From CAWINH01 sp963837425 (GTDB lineage Bacteria; Chloroflexota; Limnocylindria; QHBO01): a stretch of DNA of 64,000 nt. Of the stretch, positions 1 to 8,186 are shown piece by piece; within the stretch, counting starts at the first letter, position 1; the number at the start of each line of letters is the position of its first letter. A model generated the notes under the pieces. The model had not been told where the DNA came from. It was given only the letters and a program-made list of their open reading frames with translations, and searched no databases. Location: NCBI GenBank assembly GCA_963837425.1, contig CAWINH010000006.1, positions 124,001 through 188,000 of the forward strand, in the 5' to 3' direction. The position numbers and the translations under genes were made by a program.

Positions 1-114
1 GCCCTGGGGCAGGAGCCATTCGAGATAGCGGCGGTAGGCCGACTCGTCGAACCGGTCATCGGCATCCAGGGTGATGACGCAGGCGGGGACGATGCCGCGC
101 AGGTTGAGGGTCAT
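1..114 (-). CDS. DapA-family aldolase/lyase, N-terminal fragment
   Basis: Reading leftward from an ATG at 114, 38 codons are visible before the window edge. They begin MTLNLRGIVPACVITLDADD and continue with a 'F.E.AYRRYLEWLL..G' helix, the usual N-terminus of dihydrodipicolinate synthase / N-acetylneuraminate lyase TIM barrels (GIVPA..TPFD...D...LR..V.WL...G). The start overlaps the stop of the LacI-type gene as ATGA, so the two are probably cotranslated. Family members cleave or form 2-keto acids such as pyruvate adducts or keto-deoxy sugar acids. Next to a LacI regulator a catabolic sugar-acid role is likelier than lysine synthesis, but the substrate cannot be read from this fragment. Confidence 0.75.
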   Translation of the reverse strand, partial: MTLNLRGIVPACVITLDADDRFDESAYRRYLEWLLPQG

Positions 115-1142
115 GCCGGGGCCGATGCGGGCGGCGCGGCGGTCGATTCGCGCATGACGAGCTCGGTCGGCAGCGTGGCGGTCTGCGGGCGCCGACCGGC
201 GTGCAGCGCCGCGGCGAACTCGAACCCGCGGCGCCCCATCTCGTGGAGGGGCAGCCGCACCGTCGAGAGGCTGGGTGCCACCATGCCGGCCAGCTCGATG
301 CCATCGAATCCGCTGACCGAGACCTGGCCCGGGACGTCGATCCCCAGCTCGCGGAGGCGTCGCAGCGCCCCGAGGGCGAGCAGGTCGCTGGCGGCGCAGA
401 TGGCGGTGAACGACGCCTTCCCGGCCAGCAGCTCGTCGACGCCGCGCGCGCCCCCCTCCTGGTCGAAGCCGGTGCTGGCCACGAGCCCTGGATCGAAGGC
501 GATGCCCGCATCGGCGAGGCCCCGTCGATATCCATCCAGGCGCCGGCGGGCCACGTACAGCGAGGTGGGCCCGGCCAGGAAGGCAATCCGCCGATGCCCG
601 AGCCCAACGAGCGCGGCAACCATCCCCGCGACGCCGCCGCGGTTGTCGATGCCGATCTCCGGGTCGCCGGAGGCCGACGGCGACAGGTGGACGACGGCGG
701 CGCCGTAGGCGCGCATGGCCGTGACGTGCTGGCGCACTCGGCGGTTCAGGACGGGATCGTCAAGTCCGCTGCCGGCGAAGATCAGCGTGGCCGCGCGCAT
801 CGATCGCAGGAGGCGGACATAGGAGTTCTCGCGCTCCGCGATGCGGTCCGAGCTGCAGGTGATCACGAGCTGCCCTCCCGACGCGGCAGCGTCCTCGACA
901 CCGCGCACCACCTCGGAGAAATAGGGGTCGGTGATGTCGTGAACGATGACGCCCACCACCGGCAGGTGGCTCTTGAGCAGCCCCCGGGCGAGGGCGTTCG
1001 GCACGTAGTCCAGCGTCTCGGCGGCGTCGAGGACGCGCTTGCGGGTCGCAGAGCTGACCGCGTAGGGTGCCGCGGAGACGACGCGCGAGACGGTGGCCGG
1101 CGACACCCCGGCAAGCATGGCGACGTCGGTGATGGATGCCAT
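111..1142 (-). CDS. LacI-family transcriptional regulator
   Basis: A 343-residue protein of normal LacI length. Residues 1-25 form the helix-turn-helix (ITDVAMLAGVSPATVSRVV), followed by the hinge region 'YVPNALARGL'. Residues 60-330 form a periplasmic-binding-protein-like effector domain with the typical 'GHRRIAFLAG' and 'VSVSGFDGIELA' segments. Such proteins repress catabolic genes until a sugar or related ligand binds. The gene ends in an ATGA overlap with a DapA-family gene and diverges from alr. A 14-bp near-palindrome sits 13 bp upstream of its start at 1155-1168, and a near-identical copy precedes the GMC operon at 6010. Autoregulation plus control of alcohol/aldehyde oxidation is therefore inferred. 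The ligand is unknown. Confidence 0.93.
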   Translation of the reverse strand: MASITDVAMLAGVSPATVSRVVSAAPYAVSSATRKRVLDAAETLDYVPNALARGLLKSHLPVVGVIVHDITDPYFSEVVRGVEDAAASGGQLVITCSSDRIAERENSYVRLLRSMRAATLIFAGSGLDDPVLNRRVRQHVTAMRAYGAAVVHLSPSASGDPEIGIDNRGGVAGMVAALVGLGHRRIAFLAGPTSLYVARRRLDGYRRGLADAGIAFDPGLVASTGFDQEGGARGVDELLAGKASFTAICAASDLLALGALRRLRELGIDVPGQVSVSGFDGIELAGMVAPSLSTVRLPLHEMGRRGFEFAAALHAGRRPQTATLPTELVMRESTAAPPASAPA

Positions 1143-1154
1143 GCGCTCCCTCGT

Positions 1155-1168
1155 AGAAAAGGTTTGCT
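1155..1168. promoter_or_regulatory. candidate LacI-type operator, copy 1
   Basis: AGAAAAGGTTTGCT is an imperfect palindrome (AG.AAA..TTT.CT). It lies between the divergent LacI-type regulator and alr, just upstream of the regulator's ATG. Its reverse complement matches 13 of 14 bases of 6010-6023 in front of the GMC oxidoreductase operon. LacI proteins usually bind 14-18 bp palindromes, so this is a reasonable candidate for the site of the neighbouring regulator. Confidence 0.55.
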
Positions 1169-1233
1169 TCGGGACTGCTAAAGTACAGCCGTTCCGCGCG
1201 CCGCGTCAACCCGATCTCGACCGGGGTGAACCC

Positions 1234-2361
1234 ATGACCACCGACATCGCTCGGCGTGACGCCTGGATCGAGGTCGATCCGGGGGCCATTGTCGCGAATG
1301 CCGCCGCACTGCGCTCGCTGCTGCCGGCTGGAACCGGCCTGATGGCGGTGCTGAAGGCGAATGCCTACGGGCACGGTGCGCTCGAGGTGGCCTCCGCCCT
1401 GGCGGGGAGCGCGGACGCCTTCGGGGTCGCCACCCTCGACGAGGGGCTGACGCTGCGGCAGGCAGGCATCGGGGGCCGGATCGTCATCCTCTACGACGTG
1501 CCGGCCGGGGCCGCGGGCGAGGGGTCGGCGGCGGGCCTCGAGCTGTCGGTTGGGAGCCTCGAGGCACTCGAGGAGTTGCTCGGGCTCGCCGCAGAGCGGC
1601 GCCCCGTCATCCACCTCAAGGTCGACACCGGTATGACCCGCCAGGGGATCCGGCTCGAGCAGATCGCTGCCTGGGCGGAGCCGCTCTCGCGCGCGGCGCC
1701 CCTGATCGCCGCGGTGTGGACGCACCTGCGCGACGGCGCGGATGCCGCCGCCAGGTCGGCCCAGCACGAGGACTTCGCGGAGGCGCTGGCGGCACTCGCC
1801 GGGCTCGGTGTCCGAGGCGAGCGGCACGTCTCCGCCTCGGCCGCGATCCTCGCCGGCGCGGTCGGGGACGAGGAGCTCGTGCGCCCGGGGCTGGCGCTGT
1901 TCGGCGCTCTCCCCGACGAGTTCGTGGCGACCGGCGCAAAGGCGCCGGTCGCGCTGCAGCCGGCGATGGCGATCCGGGCGCGACCGCTGCGCGTCGCGAA
2001 TGTCCCGGCCGGCACGCCGGTTGGCTACGGCGGAACGTTCGTGACCGCGGCACCCTCCCGCCTGGCGACCCTGCCGCTGGGCTACGCAGACGGGGTGCCG
2101 CGCAGCCTGAGCAACGGTCGCGGCCAGGTGCTGATCCGCGGAGGACGGGCGCCGATCGTCGGGCGCGTGAGCATGGACTCGCTCGTCGTCGACGTGAGCG
2201 CCATCGGCGGCGTCAGCCGCGCCGATGTCGGGACGCTGCTCGGCCGCGACGGGCAGGAAACGATCACGCTCGAGGAGATGGCCGCCGCCGCCGGGACGAT
2301 CCCGCAGGAGCTCGCGGTGCGGCTCAACGCCCGCCTTCAACGACGGTATCGGCAGCCCTAG
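1234..2361 (+). CDS. alr: alanine racemase
   Basis: A 375-residue PLP enzyme that interconverts L- and D-alanine for peptidoglycan. The PLP-lysine motif AVLKANAYGHG is seen with K41. The tyrosine region reads 'VGYGGTF', and 'LPLGYADGVPR' and 'GRVSMDSLVVDV' are further conserved Alr segments. I chose the ATG at 1234 because the homologous part begins there (DAWIEVDPGAIVANAAALR), although the frame stays open upstream to 1093. The Shine-Dalgarno is weak (GGGGTGA). Its 3' end overlaps the convergent aldehyde dehydrogenase gene by 4 bp. It shares the 1143-1233 intergenic region with the LacI-type gene. A related racemase acting on another amino acid cannot be excluded. Confidence 0.93.
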   Translation: MTTDIARRDAWIEVDPGAIVANAAALRSLLPAGTGLMAVLKANAYGHGALEVASALAGSADAFGVATLDEGLTLRQAGIGGRIVILYDVPAGAAGEGSAAGLELSVGSLEALEELLGLAAERRPVIHLKVDTGMTRQGIRLEQIAAWAEPLSRAAPLIAAVWTHLRDGADAAARSAQHEDFAEALAALAGLGVRGERHVSASAAILAGAVGDEELVRPGLALFGALPDEFVATGAKAPVALQPAMAIRARPLRVANVPAGTPVGYGGTFVTAAPSRLATLPLGYADGVPRSLSNGRGQVLIRGGRAPIVGRVSMDSLVVDVSAIGGVSRADVGTLLGRDGQETITLEEMAAAAGTIPQELAVRLNARLQRRYRQP

Positions 2362-3815
2362 AAGGAGAACTCCTTCGGCTCGTCGCGGACCGACACCCAC
2401 TGCCACTCGGTGAACGCGTCGAAGTTCGCCGCCCCGCCGAAGCGGGAGCCGTTGCCGGAGATCCCCATCCCGCCGAACGGCACGACCGCCTCGTCGCTCA
2501 GCGTCGTGTCGTTCACGTGGACCATCCCGGCCCGGATACGGTTCGCGATCGCCAGTCCGCGGGAGATCGACCTCGAGTAGACGGAGGCGACCAGGCCGTA
2601 GTCGCTGGCGTTCGCCAGCTCGACCGCTTCGTCATCGGACGCAAAGGTGGTGACCGGCGCAACCGGTCCGAAGATCTCCTCGGAGAAGGCCGGCAGGTCG
2701 GTCGTGACATCGGCGAGGACCGTGGGGCGGTAGAACAGCCCCTCGTGGGTGCCCCCCACCGCGAGCCTGGCTCCGGCCGCCACCGAGCGCTGCACGATGT
2801 CGTCGACGCGGGCCAGCTGCGTTTCGTTGACGATCGGCCCCAGCTGGACCTCCTCGCGGTACGGATCGCCGAGCTTAAGCCGCCCGGCTCGCTCCGAGAG
2901 CATCTCGACGTACTCCGCCGCGACGCTGCGGTGCACGATGTGCCGCCCGGATGCGAAGCAAACCTGGCCCTGGAACTGGAACGATCCGAAGGCGCCCGCC
3001 GATGCCGCGAGCTCCAGGTCAGCGTCGTCGAGGACGACGAAGGCGTTGTTGCCACCGAGCTCGAGCGACACCTTCTTCAGCAGCCCCCCGGCCAGCTCGC
3101 CGACGCGGCGCCCCACTGCCGTTGAGCCGGTGAACGACACGAGGGCCACGTTCGGGTCCGTGACGAGCGCTTCCCCGGCCTCGGCGTCGCCGATGACGAT
3201 CTGCAGCAGGCCCTCCGGAAGCCCGGCCTCCGCGAAGACCGAGGCGAACATCGCTCCGCCGCACACCGGGGTCTGGGGGTCCGGCTTGAGGACGACCGCG
3301 TTGCCGAGCGCGAGGGCCGGGGCGACGACGCGCATCCCGAGGACGCTCGGCGAATTCCATGGCGTGATGGCGCCCACCACCCCGACCGGAACGCGCCGGA
3401 CCATCGAGAGCCGCCCCTTCTGCGCCGACGGCATCAGCGAGCCATAGGCCTGGTACGGCATCGTCGCGCCGTTCTGGATCTCCTCCTGGGTGAAGTTCTG
3501 TTCGTGGTGCATCTTGCTGTGGATGGCGCCGGTCTCGCGCTGCGTCCAGGAGGCGAACTCGTCCCGATGCGCCTCGTAGATGTCCGCCGCGCGGCGAAGG
3601 ATGCGGGCGCGCTCGGTGTAGCTCGTCTCGGCCCACGCCGGCTGCGCCGCCGCGGCACGGGCGGCCGCCTGCGCGACGTCCTCGGGCGTCGATTGACGGA
3701 TCGTGAGCAGGTGGATCCCGGAGGCTGGCTCGTGGATCTGGAGCGGCTCGCCGGTCCCGACCTGCCAGTCCGTCAGGAACGACTCCAACCATGTCGAGGT
3801 GGCAACTCCGGCCAT
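2358..3815 (-). CDS. NAD(P)-dependent aldehyde dehydrogenase
   Basis: A 485-residue ALDH-superfamily enzyme that oxidises an aldehyde to a carboxylic acid. All landmarks are visible: oxyanion Asn154 (TPWNSP), Glu252 (LELGGNN), nucleophile Cys286 (GQVCFASGR), 'EEIFGPVAPV' and the C-terminal 'PFGGMGISGNGSRFGG'. The overall pattern resembles benzaldehyde- and vanillin-type ALDHs. It is the third gene of a minus-strand unit after the GMC oxidoreductase and its small subunit, with a 12-bp gap. That order suggests sequential oxidation alcohol > aldehyde > acid. The native substrate is unknown. Confidence 0.92.
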   Translation of the reverse strand: MAGVATSTWLESFLTDWQVGTGEPLQIHEPASGIHLLTIRQSTPEDVAQAAARAAAAQPAWAETSYTERARILRRAADIYEAHRDEFASWTQRETGAIHSKMHHEQNFTQEEIQNGATMPYQAYGSLMPSAQKGRLSMVRRVPVGVVGAITPWNSPSVLGMRVVAPALALGNAVVLKPDPQTPVCGGAMFASVFAEAGLPEGLLQIVIGDAEAGEALVTDPNVALVSFTGSTAVGRRVGELAGGLLKKVSLELGGNNAFVVLDDADLELAASAGAFGSFQFQGQVCFASGRHIVHRSVAAEYVEMLSERAGRLKLGDPYREEVQLGPIVNETQLARVDDIVQRSVAAGARLAVGGTHEGLFYRPTVLADVTTDLPAFSEEIFGPVAPVTTFASDDEAVELANASDYGLVASVYSRSISRGLAIANRIRAGMVHVNDTTLSDEAVVPFGGMGISGNGSRFGGAANFDAFTEWQWVSVRDEPKEFSF

Positions 3816-3827
3816 CGGGTTCTCCTT

Positions 3828-4193
3828 TCAGGTTTCCTTGACGCGGTGACCGGTGGCCGGGTCGCGCCAGATGGGCCCGCGCGCCAGCACCTGGTCGGTG
3901 AGCCCCTCTTCGAGATACGGCGGCAGCGACCCGGTGTGCAGCTCGAGCGCTTCCTGACCGGGATAGCCGATCAGCTCCCGGACCCGCTTGTCCGTGTAGT
4001 AGCCGCCCACCACCACCAGCTGCAGCGCGGCGAGCGCGTCCGGCGCGTCCCGCTCGAGCGCGGCGAGCCGGCTCGCGGGGTCGGCGCCGAGCTCAGCGCG
4101 AAGGGCCGCGCCGAGCGGCGCGACGAGATCCGGGCGGGCGCGCAGAACGAAGCGCAGGTTGGGATCCCGCACCGCGTCGCCCGCCGACGGCAT
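3828..4193 (-). CDS. gluconate 2-dehydrogenase subunit 3-like small subunit; 5' end uncertain
   Basis: From the ATG at 4193 this gives 121 residues with 'LVVVGGYYTDKRVRELIGYPGQ', typical of the small twin-arginine-exported subunit that accompanies GMC dehydrogenases. Homology-like sequence continues upstream in the same frame (TLDADQRAAFAAVADLLIPA directly precedes the ATG). However, no ATG, GTG or TTG occurs in that frame before the stop of the GMC gene. The best-placed start, GTG at 4311 overlapping the GMC stop as GTGA, is in another frame. Either the gene has a one-base frameshift between about 4270 and 4311, or it uses a CTG start near 4259, or the short form is real. The functional link to the preceding GMC enzyme is clear from position. 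Confidence 0.6.
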   Translation of the reverse strand: MPSAGDAVRDPNLRFVLRARPDLVAPLGAALRAELGADPASRLAALERDAPDALAALQLVVVGGYYTDKRVRELIGYPGQEALELHTGSLPPYLEEGLTDQVLARGPIWRDPATGHRVKET

Positions 4194-4307
4194 CCCGTGG
4201 GCCGCCGGGATCAGGAGATCGGCGACCGCGGCGAACGCGGCGCGCTGGTCCGCGTCCAGGGTGGCGAGCGGGTCGCGGGCCGGCGCCGAGCTCCCGCCCT
4301 TCGGCGG

Positions 4308-5921
4308 TCACGCCGGCACTGCCTGGTCAAACCGGGTCTCGACCATGCGGTCCGCCGCTCGCAGGGCGAGGGCGCAGATCGTCGACGTCGGATTCACCCC
4401 GCCCGAGGTGACGAAGCAGCTGCCGTCCACGACGTACAGGTTGGGAACGTCGTGCGCCCGGTTCCAGCGATCGACGACCGAGGTGTCCGGGTCGTCCCCC
4501 ATCCGGGCCGTGCCCAGGAGGTGCCACCCGGAATACCGCATGAGGCTGTCGACCTCGACGGTGTGGGCCCCGGCCTCTCGGAGCGACTCGGACGCCTTCT
4601 CGATGTGGAAGTCGAGCAGCCTGCGCGAATTCTCGGACACCCGATAGTGCACTTCGGGGGCCGGGATCCCGGCCGAATCGGTCAGTGTCGCGGACAGGCT
4701 GACGCGGTTCGACTCGTCGGGCAGGTCCTCGCCGAAGAGTCCCCAGTTCGCGCCGTGACCGAGGTGCGACCTGACATGGAGGTGATGGTCCGCACCCCAT
4801 ACCTGTGTCCCGGCCCGGCTCGGCAACGCCGCGTTGATCGGACCGAAGGTCGGGGCCAGCCCCCACTTCGCGCCCCGCACGAAGCCACGCCGCTCGTCGG
4901 TCTCGTAGAACTCGAACGATTCGATCGAGCAGCCGAACTGGCCCTGCCAGCTCCGCAGGTCCTCGTCGAAGAGCCCGCCCACGTTCGCGAACGGGTGCAT
5001 CATCAGCCTGCGGCCGACGAGCCCCGACGAGTTCGCGAGCCCGTCCGGGTGGGACGGAGACGCCGAGAGGAGCAGGAGCCGTGCGGTGCCGATGGCGTTG
5101 GCGGCCATGACCACGACCCGCGCCCCTTCGAAGTGCTCGGCGCCATCGCGGTCGATCCAGGTTGCGCCCGTGACGAGCCCGGCGGAGTTCGTCTCAAGCC
5201 GGCGGACGCGGGCGCCGGTCAGCAGGCGCGCGCCGTGCTTGATGGCCTTCGGCCAGTGAGTGAGATCGGTCGACGCCTTGGCACCCTCGTTGCAGCCCTG
5301 CTGGCAGGTGCCGCGCTGCACGCAGGGGCGGCGCCCGTCGTACGCGGCCGAGAGGATCGAATTCGGCTCAGGCCACCAGTGCCAGCCCAGCCGCGTGTGC
5401 GCTCGCGCCACCTTCAGCCCACCGGCGCCGATCGGCAGGGGTGGCAGCGGCGGATCCTCGCCGCCAGCCGGATAGGCCGGGTCGCCGCCCATCCCCGAGA
5501 CCCCGAACTGGCGATCGCTTCGCTCGTAGTAGGGGCGCAGCTCCCCGTAGTCGATCGGCCAATCGTCGGCGACGCCGTCGAGCGAGCGGACCCTGAAGTC
5601 GGATGGAAGCATCCGCGGCCAAGCCCCGGCGAAGATCAGCATCGACCCGCCGACTGCCGAGTACATGAGGGGTGAGATCTCGGCGTCGGTCTCGTCGATC
5701 GGGTAGTCCTCGGGCATGCCCCGCACGTTCGGACTGGTGGCCCACTGCTTGCGCATCGTGAGCTCCCAGTCGAGCTGGTTGCCACGGTACTCGGCCCTGT
5801 CGTGCCACTCGCCCTGCTCGAGGCACACGACGCCGAAGCCGGCCTCCGCGAGGCGCCGGGCCACGACGCCCCCGGTGGCGCCTGCGCCGATGATGAGGAC
5901 GTCTGCAGGTTCGGCAGCCAA
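4308..5921 (-). CDS. GMC-family FAD-dependent oxidoreductase
   Basis: A 537-residue glucose-methanol-choline oxidoreductase that oxidises an alcohol or sugar with FAD. The N-terminal dinucleotide fold is DVLIIGAGATGGVVARRLAE (GAGATG at residues 12-17). The C-terminal catalytic segment reads 'SGWHLLGTARMG' (active-site His), followed by 'VDGSCFVTSGGVNPTSTICALALRAAD' (FAD contact). A cysteine-containing 'RRPCVQRGTCQQGCNEGAK' segment in the middle is typical of the subgroup that works with a gluconate-2-dehydrogenase-type small subunit. It is the first gene of the operon and has a LacI-type operator candidate 89 bp upstream. The substrate is not identifiable. Confidence 0.93.
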   Translation of the reverse strand: MAAEPADVLIIGAGATGGVVARRLAEAGFGVVCLEQGEWHDRAEYRGNQLDWELTMRKQWATSPNVRGMPEDYPIDETDAEISPLMYSAVGGSMLIFAGAWPRMLPSDFRVRSLDGVADDWPIDYGELRPYYERSDRQFGVSGMGGDPAYPAGGEDPPLPPLPIGAGGLKVARAHTRLGWHWWPEPNSILSAAYDGRRPCVQRGTCQQGCNEGAKASTDLTHWPKAIKHGARLLTGARVRRLETNSAGLVTGATWIDRDGAEHFEGARVVVMAANAIGTARLLLLSASPSHPDGLANSSGLVGRRLMMHPFANVGGLFDEDLRSWQGQFGCSIESFEFYETDERRGFVRGAKWGLAPTFGPINAALPSRAGTQVWGADHHLHVRSHLGHGANWGLFGEDLPDESNRVSLSATLTDSAGIPAPEVHYRVSENSRRLLDFHIEKASESLREAGAHTVEVDSLMRYSGWHLLGTARMGDDPDTSVVDRWNRAHDVPNLYVVDGSCFVTSGGVNPTSTICALALRAADRMVETRFDQAVPA

Positions 5922-6009
5922 GACGGACTCCTTTTGCGCTCGGGCCGAGCTCGGGCGGAGGGGCAGGCCAGGCTCGAGGCAGTCGTACCCGGGTCAGTTC
6001 AGAGTCTAG

Positions 6010-6023
6010 AGCAAACCTTCTCT
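6010..6023. promoter_or_regulatory. candidate LacI-type operator, copy 2
   Basis: AGCAAACCTTCTCT lies in the 5922-6039 region upstream of the GMC gene. It matches the reverse complement of the site at 1155-1168 at 13 of 14 positions, and one more base agrees on the flank. No other feature explains the conservation between two loci 4.8 kb apart. Confidence 0.55.
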
Positions 6024-6039
6024 ATCGGGAATCTCCGGC

Positions 6040-6327
6040 TCAGACGATGACCTCGTAGGCCTGCACTTCGCTGCCCGCGTGGAGCGCCAGCAGGGCCGGC
6101 TGGAGGCGCTGGTGCGCCTCCGAGACGCGCCAGCCGGTGGCGCCCTCGGCGTCCTCGAAGCGGAGCACCATCTGGTAGCGGGTCGCGCTGTCGGCTTCCC
6201 GTAGCAGGTCGACCCTGACGAAGCCCGGCGACCGAGCCATCGCCGGCCGGTACTCGCCGGCGAAGAACCGCTCGAAGTCGCGCGTCTTGTCCGGATGGAC
6301 GTCGAAGGTGATGTGTCGTTCGATCAC
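6040..6327 (-). CDS. small ABM-like (dimeric alpha/beta barrel) protein
   Basis: 95 residues beginning VIERHITFDVHPDKTRDFERFF with 'SPGFVRVDLLREADSATRYQMVLRFEDAEG'. This is the pattern of antibiotic-biosynthesis-monooxygenase-type small barrels. The GTG at 6327 was chosen because GAGG lies 8 nt upstream and because longer readings would overlap the divergent CoxG-like gene. It is separated by about 60 bp from that divergent operon. Such proteins may be monooxygenases, heme-degrading or purely binding proteins. No catalytic assignment is possible. Confidence 0.65.
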   Translation of the reverse strand: MIERHITFDVHPDKTRDFERFFAGEYRPAMARSPGFVRVDLLREADSATRYQMVLRFEDAEGATGWRVSEAHQRLQPALLALHAGSEVQAYEVIV

Positions 6328-6388
6328 GTGTTCGGCCTCAGCGTGCTCTCGTGCCTGCCCACTATCATGCAGCAGGAGGTCGAACCCG

Positions 6389-6841
6389 ATGAACATCCGC
6401 GGCAGCCGCACGCTGGACGCCCCGCGCGCCGCCGTGTTCGCGGCGATCTGCGACCCGACCACGCTGCTCGCCGTCATCCCCGGCTGCCGCGAGATCGAGC
6501 AGGTCGGCGCCAACGAATACCGCGGCCGGATCGCGCTGCGGCTGCCGGGCATCGTCGGCAGCTACCGGACAGTCGTTCGGCTCGTCGACGCCGACGAGCC
6601 GAGCTACGGGCAGCTCGAGGGCGAGGTCAGCGGTGCGCCCGGCTCGATCAAGGGCCGCGCCTCGTTCCGGCTCACCGAATCGGGCCGCGGGACGACGATC
6701 GATTACGATGGCTCGGCCGTCATCAGCGGGCCGCTGGCCAGGCTCGACGGCCGCTTCGTCGAGGGCCTTGCCGGCGCTTTGATCGACCAGGGATTGGGCA
6801 CCCTGAACTCCCGGCTGGCGTCCGCGGAGATCCGGGCGTGA
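6389..6841 (+). CDS. CoxG-like SRPBCC protein
   Basis: 150 residues: MNIRGSRTLDAPRAAVFAAICDPTTL, then 'IPGCREIEQVGANEYRGRIALRLPGIVGSYRTVV', the usual CoxG/SRPBCC beginning. CoxG-like proteins accompany molybdenum hydroxylases and probably help in membrane anchoring or maturation. A strong AGGAGG at 6374-6379 decides the ATG at 6389. It is the first gene of the molybdenum hydroxylase operon and overlaps the FAD subunit by GTGA. Confidence 0.85.
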   Translation: MNIRGSRTLDAPRAAVFAAICDPTTLLAVIPGCREIEQVGANEYRGRIALRLPGIVGSYRTVVRLVDADEPSYGQLEGEVSGAPGSIKGRASFRLTESGRGTTIDYDGSAVISGPLARLDGRFVEGLAGALIDQGLGTLNSRLASAEIRA

Positions 6842-7689
6842 CCGTCGAACGCTACTTCCTGCCCGGGTCGCTTCCGGAGGCGCTGGGCCTGCTCGAGACG
6901 CACGGGCCGTCCCTTCTGGTGATGGCCGGTGGAACCGTCGCCATGCCGCTCATCAACGACGGCATCTCGCTGCCCAGCTCGGTGATGGGCCTGCGCAACG
7001 CGGGCATTGGCCAGCTCGAACGCGACGGCGACACGTTGCGGATCGGCGCGACCGTCACGCTCACGCAGCTGCTGAACCAGCGTGACATCCCGATGCTTCA
7101 CGAGGCGGCCGGCAGCACCGCCGGCTGGTCGGTGCGGAACATGGGAACCGTCGGCGGCAATCTCTTCACGCCGCCCCCGGGCGGTGACGTGGCCGTCGCC
7201 CTCCTCGCGCTCGATGCCGCCCTGACGCTGGCCGGCCCGCGCGGCACCCGCGCCCTCCCGCTCGAGGACTTCTTCACCGGCTTCCTGACGAACCGGCTGG
7301 CGGACGACGAGCTGCTGACCGAGATCGCGGTGCCCGTGCCGGCCGAGGCGACCGCCTACGTGAAGTTCGGCCGGAAGCACGCGAATACGCCCGCCGTGGT
7401 GACCGTCGCCGCGCGGCTCGCCTGGAACCGGGACAGGGTCATCGAGTCACGGATCGCCCTCGGAGCCGTGGGCCCGCACCCGATTCGCGCTCGACGGGCC
7501 GAGGAGCTCCTCGTCGGGACGAACCTGGACGCCGACGCGATTGCGGCGGCGGCCGCCGCCGCCGCGGAGGAATGCGAACCGTTCACGGACGCGATCGCCA
7601 CCGACTGGTATCGGCGGCGCATGACAGCCCTCTTCGTCCGGCGTGCGCTCGAGCAGCTCGCACCGACCACGATCGCGGAGGTGCACTAG
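6838..7689 (+). CDS. molybdenum hydroxylase FAD subunit (CoxM/NdhF-like)
   Basis: 283 residues, GTG start inside the CoxG stop (GTGA). The FAD-binding loops are 'MAGGTVAMPLI' near residue 30 and 'VRNMGTVGGNL' near residue 100, both diagnostic of the xanthine dehydrogenase FAD domain. A CO-dehydrogenase-FAD C-terminal domain follows ('KFGRKHANTPAVVTVAARL'). The subunit passes electrons from the 2Fe-2S subunit to an acceptor. Length is normal for CoxM (about 280-290). Tightly packed between CoxG-like and 2Fe-2S genes. Confidence 0.92.
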   Translation: MTVERYFLPGSLPEALGLLETHGPSLLVMAGGTVAMPLINDGISLPSSVMGLRNAGIGQLERDGDTLRIGATVTLTQLLNQRDIPMLHEAAGSTAGWSVRNMGTVGGNLFTPPPGGDVAVALLALDAALTLAGPRGTRALPLEDFFTGFLTNRLADDELLTEIAVPVPAEATAYVKFGRKHANTPAVVTVAARLAWNRDRVIESRIALGAVGPHPIRARRAEELLVGTNLDADAIAAAAAAAAEECEPFTDAIATDWYRRRMTALFVRRALEQLAPTTIAEVH

Positions 7690-7691
7690 CC

Positions 7692-8186
7692 ATGGCGTCG
7701 ACGATCGTCGCGTTCGGGCTCGGCGACCGCGAGGTCGAGGTCATGGTCAGGCCAATGACGACGCTGCAGTCGGTCCTCCGCTACCAGCTCGGCTGGACCG
7801 CCACCAAGGAGGGCTGCCGCCAGGGCGGCTGTGGCAGCTGCACCGTGCTCGTCGACGACGAGCCGATGCTCTCCTGCCTGCTGCCGGTCGAGGACGTCGC
7901 CGGCCGGCGGGTGACCACCGTCGAGAGCCTCACACCGGCTGACGGCCTGCACCCGATCCAGCGGGCCTTCCTCGACAACAACGGCTTCCAGTGCGGCTAC
8001 TGCACGCCGGGAATGGTCGTGCTCACGAAGGCGCTGCTCGACCACGAACCACATCCCAGCGACGAGCAGATCCGCGAGGCGCTCACCGGCAACATCTGCA
8101 GATGCACCGGATACCAGCCGATCGTGAGGGCCATCGCGACCGCGGCCGAGACGATGAGGGCAGGATCCGGGGAGCTGCAGCAATGA
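7692..8186 (+). CDS. molybdenum hydroxylase [2Fe-2S] subunit (CoxS/NdhS-like)
   Basis: 164 residues with both iron-sulfur clusters. The plant-ferredoxin type is C42, C47, C50 and C62 (GCRQGGCGSC..SC). The helical-domain cluster is C101, C104, C136 and C138 (QCGYCTPG...CRCTGYQP). It carries electrons from the molybdenum site to FAD. It overlaps the following molybdopterin gene by ATGA at 8183-8186. Length is normal. Confidence 0.95.
   Translation: MASTIVAFGLGDREVEVMVRPMTTLQSVLRYQLGWTATKEGCRQGGCGSCTVLVDDEPMLSCLLPVEDVAGRRVTTVESLTPADGLHPIQRAFLDNNGFQCGYCTPGMVVLTKALLDHEPHPSDEQIREALTGNICRCTGYQPIVRAIATAAETMRAGSGELQQ

Noticed and set aside
4093..4311. 72-residue reading from the GTG at 4311
   Set aside because: The translation is Arg/Gly/Pro-rich shadow after the first codons; kept only as evidence for a frameshifted start of the small subunit.
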